Source: CF-162 sp963667205
GTDB lineage: Bacteria; Chloroflexota; Dehalococcoidia; SM23-28-2; RBG-16-64-32
Direction of reading: 5' to 3'
DNA: 64,000 nt
Assembly (NCBI GenBank): GCA_963667205.1
Contig: OY762959.1
Location: forward strand, 806,001-870,000
Below the pieces are notes generated by a model that made no database searches, was not told the DNA's origin, and worked only from the letters and a program-made list of their open reading frames with translations. The translations under genes were made by a program, and so were the position numbers. Positions 15,559-24,918 of the stretch are shown piece after piece (position 1 is the stretch's first letter; every line of letters begins with the position of its first letter).

Positions 15559-18111
15559 TTAGTCAATGACGGAGGGGACGGGCACGATGACGCCCTCGGG
15601 TTCGGCGTCGGGGTCGGGGCTCGGCTCTGCGTCCGGCTCGGGGTCCGGGTCCGGACTGGTCTGCGTCTGCCCCGGGATGAGCAGCGCGTCGCCGGGGAAG
15701 ATGATCTCACCCTCGACGAGGCCGTTGACAGTGCGCAGGTCATCGAGGTCTACAGCGAACAGCTCCGCGATAAACTCGATCGTGTCGCCATCGCGCACGG
15801 TGTAGAAGAAGATGGTGGGCCGGTCAGGCGTGGTTGTCGGGCTGCCGGAGTCCGTCGGGAAGACAGGGGCGGTAGGCATCGGGGTCGCCGTGCCGCCGGA
15901 GCCATCGGGGCCGCGGCAGGCTCCTTCCGAGACGGTCGGGACGCCCTTCTTGAAGACTTCGCTCCGGACGACCTCGTCCTCGCCCTCGCCCTCGCTTTCG
16001 CTCTCGCACGCGATGATAGAGACATCGGCTGGCACATCGAACGACCGCGCCGGAACCTCCAGGTAGTCATGTGCTTCGCCCATGAAGATGCGCCAGATCG
16101 GCCCCGAGCCGACTGACGAGTATGTGCCGGGTGCCATCTGTGAGTTGTCAGCGTTCCCCATCCAGACGCCGACTGCTAGATCCGGTGTGTAACCCATCAG
16201 GACGCCGTCGCGAAACTCCTCACTGGTACCGGTCTTGGAAGCAGCCGGGCGGCCAAAGGTCAGCCGGCTCCAGTGGATCGCGTCGCGGGAGAGGACGTCC
16301 GTCACCATGTAGGCGTAGGCAGGCTCGACGACCTGTACTTCTTCGGGGCTATCGAAGATGTAGACGGAGTCGCCGTCGGCGTCCGTGATCGAGAGCACGG
16401 AGACCTGGTCGAACTGACGGTAGCCGGAGGGCAGGTCTTCTGAGGTCGGCCGGCCGATCATCGTACCGTTGTTGGCGAGCACGGCGTAGGCGAACGTCTG
16501 GTCAACGAGCTTTACCTCGCAAGCGCCGAGCGTGATCGTTGGCCCGCAGTCGCCCTGGCGGAGGTCCGTGATTCCCATGCGGTGCGCCAGCTCCCGCATG
16601 CGGTCCTCGCCCACGTCCATCAGGGTGCGCACGGCAGCGGTGTTGACCGACTCCGAGAGGCCTTTGCGGACAGTGATTTCGCCGAGGAACGAGCTGTTCC
16701 AGTTGTTGACGGCGCGGGGCTGGCCGCCGACGTCCAGCACGAGCTTTTTGTCGTCGACGAAGGTCGAGGGCACCCAGCCATCCTCGAACGCCTTGAGGTA
16801 CGTGAACACCTTCATTGTGGAGCCATGCGACTGGAGAGATTGCGCGATGTCGACCTCGCCGTCGATGTCCTCGCGGTCGTAGTCGCGGCTGCCGACGTAG
16901 GCGAGGATTTCGCCGGTACCCGGGCGGATCGCAACGAGCGCGCCGTTGTGCCCGAGGTACTGCCCCTCGGTGCGCGTCAGCTCCTCATCGATGATGCGCT
17001 CGGCGATCGAATTGAGGCCGAGGTCGATAGTGGAGGTGATGCGCAGGCCGCCCTGGCGCACGACCTTGTCGCAGGAGATTTCACCGGGCGTCTCGAAGAG
17101 GCCGGCGTGGCACATCTTCGTCACCTGGTCCTCGACGAACCAGACCCAGTGCGGGGCGAGGATGTCGATCGAGGTGTCGGAGAAGTCCAGCGGTGCGTCC
17201 TTCGCGGCCTGGATTTCGGCGATGGTCAGCGTGAGCAGTGGATTGTCCTCGTCGCCGGCTGTCGGGATCGAGTTGACGTCGTTCAGGTGCTCGATCATCA
17301 AGTCCAGCACCTGGATCTGGCGCGCCTTGGCGAACGGCAGCTTGTCGGAGTCGGTGGGGTCGTAGTCGCCGGGCGCCTGGGGGAGACCAGCGAGGAGTGC
17401 CGCCTGGGCGAGCGAAAGGTCGCGGGCGGGCTTGCCGAAGAACTGGCCGGCAGCGGCTTCGGCGCCGTAAGCGTTGGCCCCGTAGAAGATCTGGTTCAGG
17501 TACCACTCCAGAATCTGATCGTCGGAGTAGTTCTGCTTGAGCTCGAACGCGATCACAGTCTCCTTGACCTTGCGTTCGACTCCCGTCTTCCCGCGCGCCG
17601 AGCGCTCGTCGAAGTCGATGTAGATGTTGCGCGCGAGCTGCTGAGTGATCGAGCTGCCGCCGCTGCCTTCGAAGAGGCCGGGGCCGAACGGCGTCAGGTT
17701 CTCCCAGGCGGCGCGGGCAAGGCCCTTGAAGTTGACGCCGGGGTTGTCGTAGAAGCTGGCGTCTTCGGTAGCGATCGTGGCGGCGAGCAGGTAAGGGGAG
17801 ATCTCGGCCAGCGGCACCGGATCGCGCAGGCCCTCGAACTGCGGTATGTATTCGTAGAGCTTGTTGCCGTGACGGTCGTAGACGATGCTTGACCCGATGG
17901 TGTTGGAGTTGATTACCTCTTGCGGCTCGCGCAGGTCGTTGGCGTATCCCCGGTAGACGAGGAAGCTGGCGACGCCGACGGCGATGACGCCGAGGGCGCC
18001 CACGAAGAGCATCAGCGTGAGGATCGAGGTGAGGCGCGAGCGGAAGGTGCGGCCGCGCCTAGCGTTCACCTGTCGTGCCCGCTTGCGGCGGACTCTGTAT
18101 ATCCTGGCCAA
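15559..18111 (-). CDS. Class A penicillin-binding protein (PBP1A-like) with C-terminal LysM
   Basis: 850 residues. A very basic cytoplasmic N-terminus and a membrane helix (about 27-53) are followed by a GT51 glycosyltransferase domain with catalytic Glu116 in A-T-E-D-A-S-F and G-S-S-I-T-Q-Q-L-A-R-N. The transpeptidase domain has Ser431 in S-T-M-K, S-V-N, and K626 in S-K-T-G-T. A LysM module follows (Y-T-V-R-D-G-D-T-I through G-D-A-L-L-I-P-G) and then an acidic D-P-E-P tail. It polymerises and cross-links peptidoglycan. The TTG start has AGGAG 5 bases upstream and no better start exists. The fused LysM is unusual for PBP1A and may hold the enzyme on the wall. Confidence 0.93.
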   Translation of the reverse strand: MARIYRVRRKRARQVNARRGRTFRSRLTSILTLMLFVGALGVIAVGVASFLVYRGYANDLREPQEVINSNTIGSSIVYDRHGNKLYEYIPQFEGLRDPVPLAEISPYLLAATIATEDASFYDNPGVNFKGLARAAWENLTPFGPGLFEGSGGSSITQQLARNIYIDFDERSARGKTGVERKVKETVIAFELKQNYSDDQILEWYLNQIFYGANAYGAEAAAGQFFGKPARDLSLAQAALLAGLPQAPGDYDPTDSDKLPFAKARQIQVLDLMIEHLNDVNSIPTAGDEDNPLLTLTIAEIQAAKDAPLDFSDTSIDILAPHWVWFVEDQVTKMCHAGLFETPGEISCDKVVRQGGLRITSTIDLGLNSIAERIIDEELTRTEGQYLGHNGALVAIRPGTGEILAYVGSRDYDREDIDGEVDIAQSLQSHGSTMKVFTYLKAFEDGWVPSTFVDDKKLVLDVGGQPRAVNNWNSSFLGEITVRKGLSESVNTAAVRTLMDVGEDRMRELAHRMGITDLRQGDCGPTITLGACEVKLVDQTFAYAVLANNGTMIGRPTSEDLPSGYRQFDQVSVLSITDADGDSVYIFDSPEEVQVVEPAYAYMVTDVLSRDAIHWSRLTFGRPAASKTGTSEEFRDGVLMGYTPDLAVGVWMGNADNSQMAPGTYSSVGSGPIWRIFMGEAHDYLEVPARSFDVPADVSIIACESESEGEGEDEVVRSEVFKKGVPTVSEGACRGPDGSGGTATPMPTAPVFPTDSGSPTTTPDRPTIFFYTVRDGDTIEFIAELFAVDLDDLRTVNGLVEGEIIFPGDALLIPGQTQTSPDPDPEPDAEPSPDPDAEPEGVIVPVPSVID

Positions 18112-18141
18112 ATCTTCTCCTGCTTGACTCTTCGTTCGGGG

Positions 18142-18885
18142 CTATTTCCGTACTAGTACAACGAAGTGTGAGAGGCCAAAGATTCGGAGCCCCGTGTTTT
18201 CGAGCGGGTAGAGGAGCCAGCGCAGCGCGCGCCCCACGATCCGGCGCCGCGCCAGTATGTGGTCGAAGCCCGGGTATACGAACGAGTGTAGCTGCGCCCG
18301 AAATCCTGCCTTGCGATAGATACGGCGCAGCTTGCGCTTCGTGTAAACGCGCGCGTGCGGCACGAGGCGGTTGCGGAGGAAGTCCGGCAGGTAGTTGACG
18401 AACGGCATATTGCCGAAGACGTACCTCTTGCCTATGAAGATGCCGTGCGTTTCGAACGGGTAGAGGCGGTTCGGGCAGAAGATGACGAGCCGGCCGCCCG
18501 GCGCGAGTACCCTGTGCATCTCGCGCAACGAATCGAGGTCGTCGTCAACGTGTTCGAGCACCTCGTGCATCAGGATGACGTCGAAGGCGCCGTCCTCGTA
18601 GGGCAGATGCTCGGCCACGGCAAGCGCGAGGCCGGGCACCTCCTCAACGCCGCGCAGGACGCTCTCGCGCTCGACATCGAAGCCGTGGACGTCCGGCGTG
18701 AACTCGCGCAGGCGCCGCACGAAAGCGCCGACGCCGCATCCCGCGTCGAGGATTCGCTTGCCGGCGAGCGGAACCTGCCGGCGCACGAGACCGAGGCGGC
18801 GTTCGAGCCCCGGCGTCCAGACCTGGCTGGGATGGCCCCGGATCGCACGCTTATCGGTCGCGTCGGCGGGCGTCCTCATAGGCAT
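18142..18885 (-). CDS. Class I SAM-dependent methyltransferase
   Basis: 247 residues. Motif I is I-L-D-A-G-C-G-V-G-A-F near residue 45, followed by the acidic end of strand 2 (F-D-V-E-R) and L-M-H-E-V-L-E-H-V-D-D-D-L, the Methyltransf_11 pattern. The C-terminal third is rich in R and aromatic residues (Y-T-K-R-K-L-R-R-I-Y-R-K-A-G), as in methyltransferases of glycan or lipid clusters. The substrate is unknown. It lies 30 bases upstream of the PBP gene on the same strand, so the two may be co-transcribed. Confidence 0.82.
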   Translation of the reverse strand: MPMRTPADATDKRAIRGHPSQVWTPGLERRLGLVRRQVPLAGKRILDAGCGVGAFVRRLREFTPDVHGFDVERESVLRGVEEVPGLALAVAEHLPYEDGAFDVILMHEVLEHVDDDLDSLREMHRVLAPGGRLVIFCPNRLYPFETHGIFIGKRYVFGNMPFVNYLPDFLRNRLVPHARVYTKRKLRRIYRKAGFRAQLHSFVYPGFDHILARRRIVGRALRWLLYPLENTGLRIFGLSHFVVLVRK

Positions 18886-18907
18886 ACCGTTTCAGCGTAG
18901 GCGCGGA

Positions 18908-19000
18908 GGAGACAGGGGACAAGGAGCAGGCGACGCGGAGCACGGATCGCGGCACCCAGGGTTTGTTGGCCCGTCTCCCCGCCCCTTGTCTCTTGTCTCC
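18908..19000. repeat. Imperfect inverted repeat in the methyltransferase-gatC divergent region
   Basis: A 17-base arm at 18908-18924 (GGAGACAGGGGACAAGG) is matched in reverse complement at 18984-19000 with two mismatches; each arm is itself built of GAGACA/GACAAG units. It occupies most of the divergent intergenic space. The purpose is unknown; it could be a remnant of a dispersed intergenic repeat. Confidence 0.5.
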
Positions 19001-19015
19001 CGTCTCGCCCATAAT
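18986..19015 (+). promoter_or_regulatory. Putative gatC promoter giving a leaderless transcript
   Basis: CATAAT (19010-19015, 5 of 6) lies exactly 6 bases before the gatC ATG, and TTGTCT (18986-18991, 4 of 6) sits 18 bases further upstream. There is no Shine-Dalgarno sequence in front of gatC, so transcription probably starts at or next to the ATG. Confidence 0.5.
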
Positions 19016-19021
19016 CGGGCC

Positions 19022-19312
19022 ATGTCACTGACACCGGACGAAGTACGCCACATCGCCCTGCTGGCGCGCCTGGGAATCGCCGACGAAGATGTCGAGCGCT
19101 TCAGCGGGCAGCTCTCGTCGATCCTCGATTACTTCGCGGAGCTTCAGGAACTCGACACGGATGACGTCCCGCCCACCGCGTACCCGTTTGACCTGCACAA
19201 CGTGCTGCGCGCCGACGAGACGGCGCCCTGCATCGACGCTGACGACGTCTTGGCGAACGCGCCGGCGCAGGAAGACGGTTACTTCCGCGTTCGCGCCGTG
19301 CTGGAAGAGTAG
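19022..19312 (+). CDS. gatC: Asp-tRNA(Asn)/Glu-tRNA(Gln) amidotransferase subunit C
   Basis: 96 residues, normal GatC length. The N-terminal helix pair has L-T-P-D-E-V-R-H-I-A-L-L-A-R-L and the C-terminus ends D-G-Y-F-R-V-R-A-V-L-E, both hallmarks. GatC is the small scaffold subunit that clamps GatA and GatB in the complex that amidates misacylated Glu-tRNA(Gln) or Asp-tRNA(Asn). gatA follows after 3 bases; gatB is not in the window. The ATG at 19022 is preferred over longer in-frame openings because of similarity and the -10 box just upstream. Confidence 0.93.
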   Translation: MSLTPDEVRHIALLARLGIADEDVERFSGQLSSILDYFAELQELDTDDVPPTAYPFDLHNVLRADETAPCIDADDVLANAPAQEDGYFRVRAVLEE

Positions 19313-19315
19313 CGC

Positions 19316-20794
19316 ATGGCCGACGATGTTCTCAGCCTGACGATGCACGAGGCCGCCGGGCTCCTGCGGGAGCGCAAGGTGTCCTCTGTGGAGCTGACGC
19401 AGGCGGCGTTCGAGCGCATACGGACCGTCGACGAGCGCCTCAACGCCTTCATCACGGAATCGGAAGAGGTGGCGTTGGCGCAGGCCGCGCGCTCCGACAA
19501 GATGATCGCGGCGGGCCACGAAAGCGCTCTCACGGGCATACCGGCGGCGATCAAGGACGCGATCGTAACGAAGGGCGTCCGCACGACCGCCGGGTCGCGC
19601 ATCCTGGAGCCGTTCGTGCCCGTCTACGACGCGAACGTGATTACGCTGCTAGACGAGGCCGGGTTCGTGATGGTGGGAAAGACGAACATGGACGAGTTCG
19701 CGATGGGCTCCTCCGGCGAGAACTCGGCCTACGGCGCGACGCGCAACCCCTGGGCGCTGAACCGCGTGCCCGGCGGCTCCTCGGCCGGTTCGGCGGCGGC
19801 GGTGGCCGCGGGCATGGCTTACTGGGCCCTGGGCTCGGACACCGGCGGCTCGGTGCGGCAGCCGGCAGCGTTTAGCGGCGTCGTCGGCCTCAAGCCCACC
19901 TACGGGCGAGTATCGCGCTACGGGCTGATCGCGTTCGGCTCGTCGCTCGACCAGATCGGGCCGCTCACGCGCTCGGTCCGCGACGCCGCAACCGTCCTGC
20001 AGGCGATCGCCGGTCACGACCAGCGGGATTCGACCTCGGCGCCGGTCGAAGTGCCGGACTACGGCGCGACGATCGATGGCGGGGTGAAGGGTCTGCGCGT
20101 CGGCGTGCCCCAGGAGTACTTCGTCGAGGGCATGGACCCACAGGTGCGGGAGGCCGTCAAGAAGGCGATCAAGCATCTGGAGAGCCTCGGCGCGGAGGTC
20201 GACGTGGACGTCTCGCTTCCGTCCACCCGCCACGCCGTCTCGGTCTACTACATCATCGCGCCGTCGGAGGCGTCGGCGAACCTGGCGCGCTACGACGGCG
20301 TCAAGTACGGCTTCTCGTACAAAGAGGGCGGATCGATGTGGGCCAACATGGAGGGCACGCGCCAGCGCGGCTTCGGCGAGGAGGTGAAGAGGCGGATCAT
20401 GATCGGCACCTACGCGCTCTCCGCCGGCTACTACGACGCCTACTACGTGAAGGCGCAGAAGGCGCGGACGCTGATCCGCCGCGAGTTCGACGCCGCTTTC
20501 GAGAAGCACGACGTGCTGGTCGCACCCGTCTCGCCGACGCCGGCGTTCAAGATCGGCGAGAAGATCGACGACCCGCTGCAGATGTACCTCAACGACATCT
20601 GCACGATCCCCGTCAGCATCGCCGGCCTGCCGGGCATCTCGGTGCCGTGCGGCTTCGCGACGGCGGACGACGGCGCTCGCCTGCCAATCGGCCTGCAGGT
20701 AATCGCCAAACCGTTCGACGAGGCGACGATGTTCCGCGCCGCCCACGCCTACGAGCAGTCAACCGAGTGGCACGCAGAGGCGCCGCCGCTTTAG
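19316..20794 (+). CDS. gatA: Asp-tRNA(Asn)/Glu-tRNA(Gln) amidotransferase subunit A
   Basis: 492 residues, the normal length. The amidase signature is intact: catalytic lysine in A-A-I-K-D-A-I, T-N-M-D-E-F-A-M-G-S-S, the Gly/Ser-rich V-P-G-G-S-S-A-G-S-A-A-A-V-A-A-G with the cis-Ser, and the nucleophile Ser in D-T-G-G-S-V-R-Q-P-A. GatA frees ammonia from glutamine for the GatB active site. It is translated right behind gatC. Confidence 0.96.
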   Translation: MADDVLSLTMHEAAGLLRERKVSSVELTQAAFERIRTVDERLNAFITESEEVALAQAARSDKMIAAGHESALTGIPAAIKDAIVTKGVRTTAGSRILEPFVPVYDANVITLLDEAGFVMVGKTNMDEFAMGSSGENSAYGATRNPWALNRVPGGSSAGSAAAVAAGMAYWALGSDTGGSVRQPAAFSGVVGLKPTYGRVSRYGLIAFGSSLDQIGPLTRSVRDAATVLQAIAGHDQRDSTSAPVEVPDYGATIDGGVKGLRVGVPQEYFVEGMDPQVREAVKKAIKHLESLGAEVDVDVSLPSTRHAVSVYYIIAPSEASANLARYDGVKYGFSYKEGGSMWANMEGTRQRGFGEEVKRRIMIGTYALSAGYYDAYYVKAQKARTLIRREFDAAFEKHDVLVAPVSPTPAFKIGEKIDDPLQMYLNDICTIPVSIAGLPGISVPCGFATADDGARLPIGLQVIAKPFDEATMFRAAHAYEQSTEWHAEAPPL

Positions 20795-20828
20795 ACGGCG
20801 TCCGTCGCGAAGCGCGATACTCGGCGGC

Positions 20829-21920
20829 GTGGACGCTCCCAGCACTCTAACCGACATCCCAACGCCGGCGCTGATCCTCGATGCAGCCGCCATGCAGGCG
20901 AACATCGAGCGCATGGCGGAGTTCTTCCGCGAGGGCAGTTGCAGGCTGCGTCCCCACTTCAAGGCGCACAAGACGCCGGAGATCGCCCGCCGCCAGCTCG
21001 CCGCCGGTTCGTGCGCGGGCCTGACGTGCGCGACAGTCGCCGAAGCGGAGGCCGTGGCGGACTTCTGCGACGACATCCTGATCGCGAACGAGGTGATCGG
21101 CGCGGACAAGACAGCTCGCGTGGCCGCGATTGCGGGGCGCGGCGTCGATATGAAGATAGCGGTCGACTCGCCGGAGGGGCTGGCGATGGCCAGCGAGGCG
21201 GCGGCCGGGGCGGGTGTCGAAATCGGCGTGCTTGTCGACGTCAACGTGGGAATGCTGCGCTGCGGCGTGCAGCCGGACGCCGCCGTGGAACTGGCCTCGC
21301 GGGCGGCGGAGACGCCCGGCGTTCGCCTGCGCGGTCTGATGGGCTACGAGGGCCACGCCGTTGGCATCCCGGAGCGAGACAAGCGTGAGCACGTCACCCG
21401 CGGCGCGATGGGCCGGCTGCTCTCGGCCGTGCGCGCCGTCCGTGACGCCGGTCTGCGCTGCGAGATCGTCTCGGCGGGCGGGACCGGCTCCTACGACATC
21501 ACGGGCCGGATCGAGGGCGTCACGGAGATTCAGGCCGGCTCCTACGCGCTGATGGACACGGCGTATGGAAAGCAGGACATCCCGTTCCGACAGGCTCTCT
21601 GGATACTCGGGACCGTGATCTCGCGTCCCGCCCCCGGCCTCTGCGTGGCGGACTGCGGCCACAAGGCCGGCACGGACGACCACGGCAACCCCGAAGTCGA
21701 CGGCATTGAGGGTGCCAGCGTCCTCTTCCTCAGCGACGAGCACGCCTCGATCACGCTGCCGGCGGACTCGCCGATCGCCGTGGGCGACCGGATACGCCTT
21801 GCGCCCTCGCACGGCGACCCCACGATCAATCTGCACGACGTGATCTACGTGCTCGAAGGCGAGCGGGTGACCGACTCCTGGCCGATCGCCGCCCGTGGTT
21901 ACGCCGACCAGCGCCGCTAG
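20829..21920 (+). CDS. PLP-dependent D-threonine aldolase/D-serine dehydratase-like enzyme
   Basis: 363 residues with the fold-III alanine-racemase-like N-terminal barrel. The PLP lysine lies in L-R-P-H-F-K-A-H-K-T near residue 41. The C-terminal part has D-C-G-H-K and P-S-H-G-D-P-T-I-N, where the His and Asp in this family bind the divalent metal. Family members cleave D-threonine or dehydrate D-serine. The GTG start has no obvious ribosome site. It lies 34 bases after gatA, on the same strand. Confidence 0.85.
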   Translation: MDAPSTLTDIPTPALILDAAAMQANIERMAEFFREGSCRLRPHFKAHKTPEIARRQLAAGSCAGLTCATVAEAEAVADFCDDILIANEVIGADKTARVAAIAGRGVDMKIAVDSPEGLAMASEAAAGAGVEIGVLVDVNVGMLRCGVQPDAAVELASRAAETPGVRLRGLMGYEGHAVGIPERDKREHVTRGAMGRLLSAVRAVRDAGLRCEIVSAGGTGSYDITGRIEGVTEIQAGSYALMDTAYGKQDIPFRQALWILGTVISRPAPGLCVADCGHKAGTDDHGNPEVDGIEGASVLFLSDEHASITLPADSPIAVGDRIRLAPSHGDPTINLHDVIYVLEGERVTDSWPIAARGYADQRR

Positions 21921-21961
21921 CGGGCGCGGGAAAGCACGAGAGCGGCCTCTAGAACGAGCGT

Positions 21962-21990
21962 GTGACAGCCATGCGCGCCTCTGCTACCAT
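21962..21990 (+). promoter_or_regulatory. Putative promoter of the aminotransferase gene
   Basis: GTGACA (21962-21967, 5 of 6) and TACCAT (21985-21990, 4 of 6) are separated by 17 bases. The start of transcription would be near 21997, giving a 5' end of about 23 bases that includes the GGAGGGGG ribosome site before the GTG start at 22020. Confidence 0.5.
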
Positions 21991-22019
21991 TAGCGTCACT
22001 ATCTCTGCGGAGGGGGCTT

Positions 22020-23207
22020 GTGAAAGAAGGCACCAGGAAAAAGACGGATCGGCAACTTTCGAGCAGGATTGAAGCGATTTCGTCGTCCGGAATACGCCGC
22101 TTTTTCGAGCTCATCGCCAACCTTGACGGCGTGATCTCGCTGGGCGTCGGAGAGCCCGACTTCGTGACTCCCGAGCGCTATAGCCGCGCCGCTTTCGAGG
22201 CCGTGGAGTCCGGTGAGACGCACTACACATCGAACTACGGCCTGCCACAGCTGCGAGAAGCGATCGCGGACCACATTCAGCGCCTCTACGGCGTTCGCTA
22301 CGACCCGCAGCGGGAGATCATCGTCACGATCGGCGTGTCGGAGGCGCTGTTGCTGGCCAGCCACGTGCTGCTGGACCCGGGCGACGAGATTCTCTGCCCG
22401 GACCCCTACTACGTCGCCTATCCGCCGTGCGTGAAACTCGTCGGGGGCGAGCTGGTGCCCGTACCGACCGAGATGGAGCGTGGCTTCCGCGTCACGGCAG
22501 AGGAGATCGAGGCGAAGATCACGCCGCGCAGCAAGGCGCTGCTGCTTGGCTATCCCTCGAACCCGACAGGCGCGCAGATGTCACGCGAAGACCTCACCGG
22601 GATCGCCGAGGTCGCCGAACGGCACAACCTGATCGTGATCTCGGATGAGATCTACGACCGGCTGAGCTACGGGATCGACCACACCTGCTTCGCCTCGTTG
22701 CCGGGGATGAAGGAACGAACGGTGCTGCTGGGCGGGTTCTCCAAGTCCTACGCCATGACGGGCTGGCGCGTCGGCTGGGTCTGCGCACCCTCGGACATCC
22801 TCGAGGCGATGATGAAGGTGCACCAGTACATCGTCATGTCGGCGCCGACGCCGTCGCAGTACGCCGCGCTGGAGGCCATCCAGCACGGTGAGGAGGACGT
22901 CCGCCGCTTCGTCGCCGAGTTCGACCGCCGCCGCCGGCTGATGGTGAAGGGCGTTAACGAAATCGGGCTGGCGCAGAGCGAACCTCACGGCGCCTTCTAT
23001 GCCTTCCCTTCGATCCTCTCGACGGGGATGGACGACGTCGAGTTCTCGGAGCGCCTGCTGGACGAAGAGAAGGTCGCCGTCATCCCCGGCTCGGCGTTCG
23101 GCGAGTGCGGTCGCGGTCATGTGCGCATGTGCTACGCGGCCCCGTACAACCTGCTCGAAGAGGCGCTGGAGCGGATCGGTCGCTTCACCTCGCGGCACAG
23201 CAGCTAA
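22020..23207 (+). CDS. Class I/II aminotransferase (PLP-dependent)
   Basis: 395 residues. Aspartate-aminotransferase fold type I: S-N-Y-G-L-P-Q-L-R-E-A-I, the Y-P-S-N-P-T-G motif, D-E-I-Y-D-R-L, and the PLP lysine in F-S-K-S-Y-A-M-T-G-W-R-V-G-W with its Arg. It is similar in pattern to PatA/AlaA-type alanine, aspartate or aromatic aminotransferases; the exact amino donor cannot be read. GTG start with a strong purine-rich ribosome site. Upstream and downstream genes are not obviously pathway partners. Confidence 0.9.
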   Translation: MKEGTRKKTDRQLSSRIEAISSSGIRRFFELIANLDGVISLGVGEPDFVTPERYSRAAFEAVESGETHYTSNYGLPQLREAIADHIQRLYGVRYDPQREIIVTIGVSEALLLASHVLLDPGDEILCPDPYYVAYPPCVKLVGGELVPVPTEMERGFRVTAEEIEAKITPRSKALLLGYPSNPTGAQMSREDLTGIAEVAERHNLIVISDEIYDRLSYGIDHTCFASLPGMKERTVLLGGFSKSYAMTGWRVGWVCAPSDILEAMMKVHQYIVMSAPTPSQYAALEAIQHGEEDVRRFVAEFDRRRRLMVKGVNEIGLAQSEPHGAFYAFPSILSTGMDDVEFSERLLDEEKVAVIPGSAFGECGRGHVRMCYAAPYNLLEEALERIGRFTSRHSS

Positions 23208-23267
23208 CGGCAACGCATTCCTCACCCGCCCGACAGTCCCGCGCGGCGCAAGTCTCGTACCATTGTC

Positions 23268-24890
23268 GTGACTATGCTTACGAACCCCCGCTTGGCCGGG
23301 GCCGCGGGCGTCGCGGCGCTGGCGCTAATCACGATTGCCGTCGTCGCCATCTCGCCGTGGTCCGGCGGCTCTTCCGCCGGCGGCGGCTTGCAGGGCGACG
23401 CCGACTGCAACGAGACGGTCGACGCGCTGGACGGCCTGCGCTTCGCTGCCGGCGCCGGGCCTTTCGCCGACTGCGTGGAGCAGGCGGCCGATGTGAACTG
23501 CGACGGCAACGTGAGCGGGGACGACGTGCTGCTGCTGCTCCTGTTCACCGGCAGCGTGGCGCCGGTACAGCCCGTCGCCGGGATCTGCCCGCAGATCGAC
23601 GAGCCGCTCGGAGCACCATCGCCGAGCGGGCCGCCTCAGACTTCATCTGTGACCCCGACAGCGACACCGTCTCCCACGCCGACCGCGACGCCGTCATCCA
23701 CGCCGCCACCGACACCGACCAGAACGGCCACGCCGGTCGGCCAAACGCCGAGTCCGTCGCCCACAGCCACACCGACGCCGACGCCGGATTCAACGGCGAG
23801 CGGGACACCGGGCGCGGGCGGCTACCAGCTGGAGACGCTGATCAGCGGCGAGGCGCTGGGCGCAGCGAACGGCTCCGTGATTGAGCTGGCGCTGATACCG
23901 GGCGCGCCGGCGGAGGCGATCGCCGTACTTCAGAGCGGCCAGATGTACCGCGTCTCGCTCGATGGCGTCTTCGCGCCACAGGCATGGGGCGCCCTCAGCG
24001 GAATCATCGACACCGGTGGCAACGAGGAGGGCCTGCTTTCGCTCGCCTTCTCACCGGGCTTCGCGCAGGACGGGCGCGTGTACGTCTACTACACTGCTTC
24101 GGGCCCGAACCAAACCGTCCTCGCCCGCTACTCCGCGACGGAGGCCGCCCTTGACGGCGGCAGCGCGGAGGTCCTGCTCTCGGTCCCGCAGTTCGCAGCG
24201 AACCACAACGGCGGTCACATCGCTTTCGATCTGCAGGGCAACCTGCTTCTCTCGACCGGCGACGGCGGAGGCGGCGGCGACCAGGGAGAGAACGGCCAGG
24301 CCCTGGACACGCTGCTCGGCAAAGTGCTACGGATCGACGTTTCGCCCGGCGCCGGCTACGCGATCCCCGGCGGCAACCCGTTCGCGGACGGACCCGGCGG
24401 AAACGCGGACGAGATCTTCGCCTACGGGCTGCGAAACCCCTGGCGCATGACCGTCGACAGCCTCACGGGCGACGTCTGGCTCGGCGACGTCGGCCAGGGC
24501 GTCTGGGAGGAGATCGATCGCATCGTCCTCGGCGGTAACTACGGCTGGGACTGCTACGAGGGGTTCGCGGAGTACGAGATCCCGGGCGAGCCCGACCAGT
24601 GCACGGGAAAGGCGTTCTCGCCCCCTCGCGCCGTGTACGACCACAACCAGGGCAACGCCGTTACCGGCGGCTTCGTCTACCGCGGCAGCGCAATGCCAGA
24701 GCTTTACGGCTGGTACGTTTACGCCGACTTCTACACGGGACGCATCTGGGGCGTGAACACGCTGGACAACAGCCCCGCCTTACTCCTGACCGACGAGTCC
24801 GTCAGCGTTGCCTCGTTCGCGGAGCTGCCCGGGGGAGAGCTGTTGATCGTCTCGTATACACAGGGCATCTACCAGCTCGCGCGCGACTGA
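23268..24890 (+). CDS. Secreted dockerin-domain PQQ sugar-dehydrogenase-like protein, copy 1
   Basis: 540 residues. A signal or anchor helix (about 8-30) is followed by a dockerin-like calcium-binding pair (G-D-A-D-C-N-E-T-V-D-A-L-D, then D-V-N-C-D-G-N-V-S-G-D-D) and a T/P/S-rich linker of about 65 residues. The rest is a six-bladed beta-propeller of the soluble aldose-sugar (Gdh/Asd/HIPL1) type with G-L-L-S-L-A-F-S-P and G-Y-G-L-R-N-P-W-R-M. Known relatives oxidise sugars with PQQ outside the cell. Start ambiguous between GTG 23268 and ATG 23274; no ribosome site, and TACCAT 5-10 bases upstream suggests a leaderless mRNA. First of three tandem copies. Confidence 0.8.
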   Translation: MTMLTNPRLAGAAGVAALALITIAVVAISPWSGGSSAGGGLQGDADCNETVDALDGLRFAAGAGPFADCVEQAADVNCDGNVSGDDVLLLLLFTGSVAPVQPVAGICPQIDEPLGAPSPSGPPQTSSVTPTATPSPTPTATPSSTPPPTPTRTATPVGQTPSPSPTATPTPTPDSTASGTPGAGGYQLETLISGEALGAANGSVIELALIPGAPAEAIAVLQSGQMYRVSLDGVFAPQAWGALSGIIDTGGNEEGLLSLAFSPGFAQDGRVYVYYTASGPNQTVLARYSATEAALDGGSAEVLLSVPQFAANHNGGHIAFDLQGNLLLSTGDGGGGGDQGENGQALDTLLGKVLRIDVSPGAGYAIPGGNPFADGPGGNADEIFAYGLRNPWRMTVDSLTGDVWLGDVGQGVWEEIDRIVLGGNYGWDCYEGFAEYEIPGEPDQCTGKAFSPPRAVYDHNQGNAVTGGFVYRGSAMPELYGWYVYADFYTGRIWGVNTLDNSPALLLTDESVSVASFAELPGGELLIVSYTQGIYQLARD

Positions 24891-24918
24891 GCGAGCACTC
24901 CTCGCATACGATGTAACC

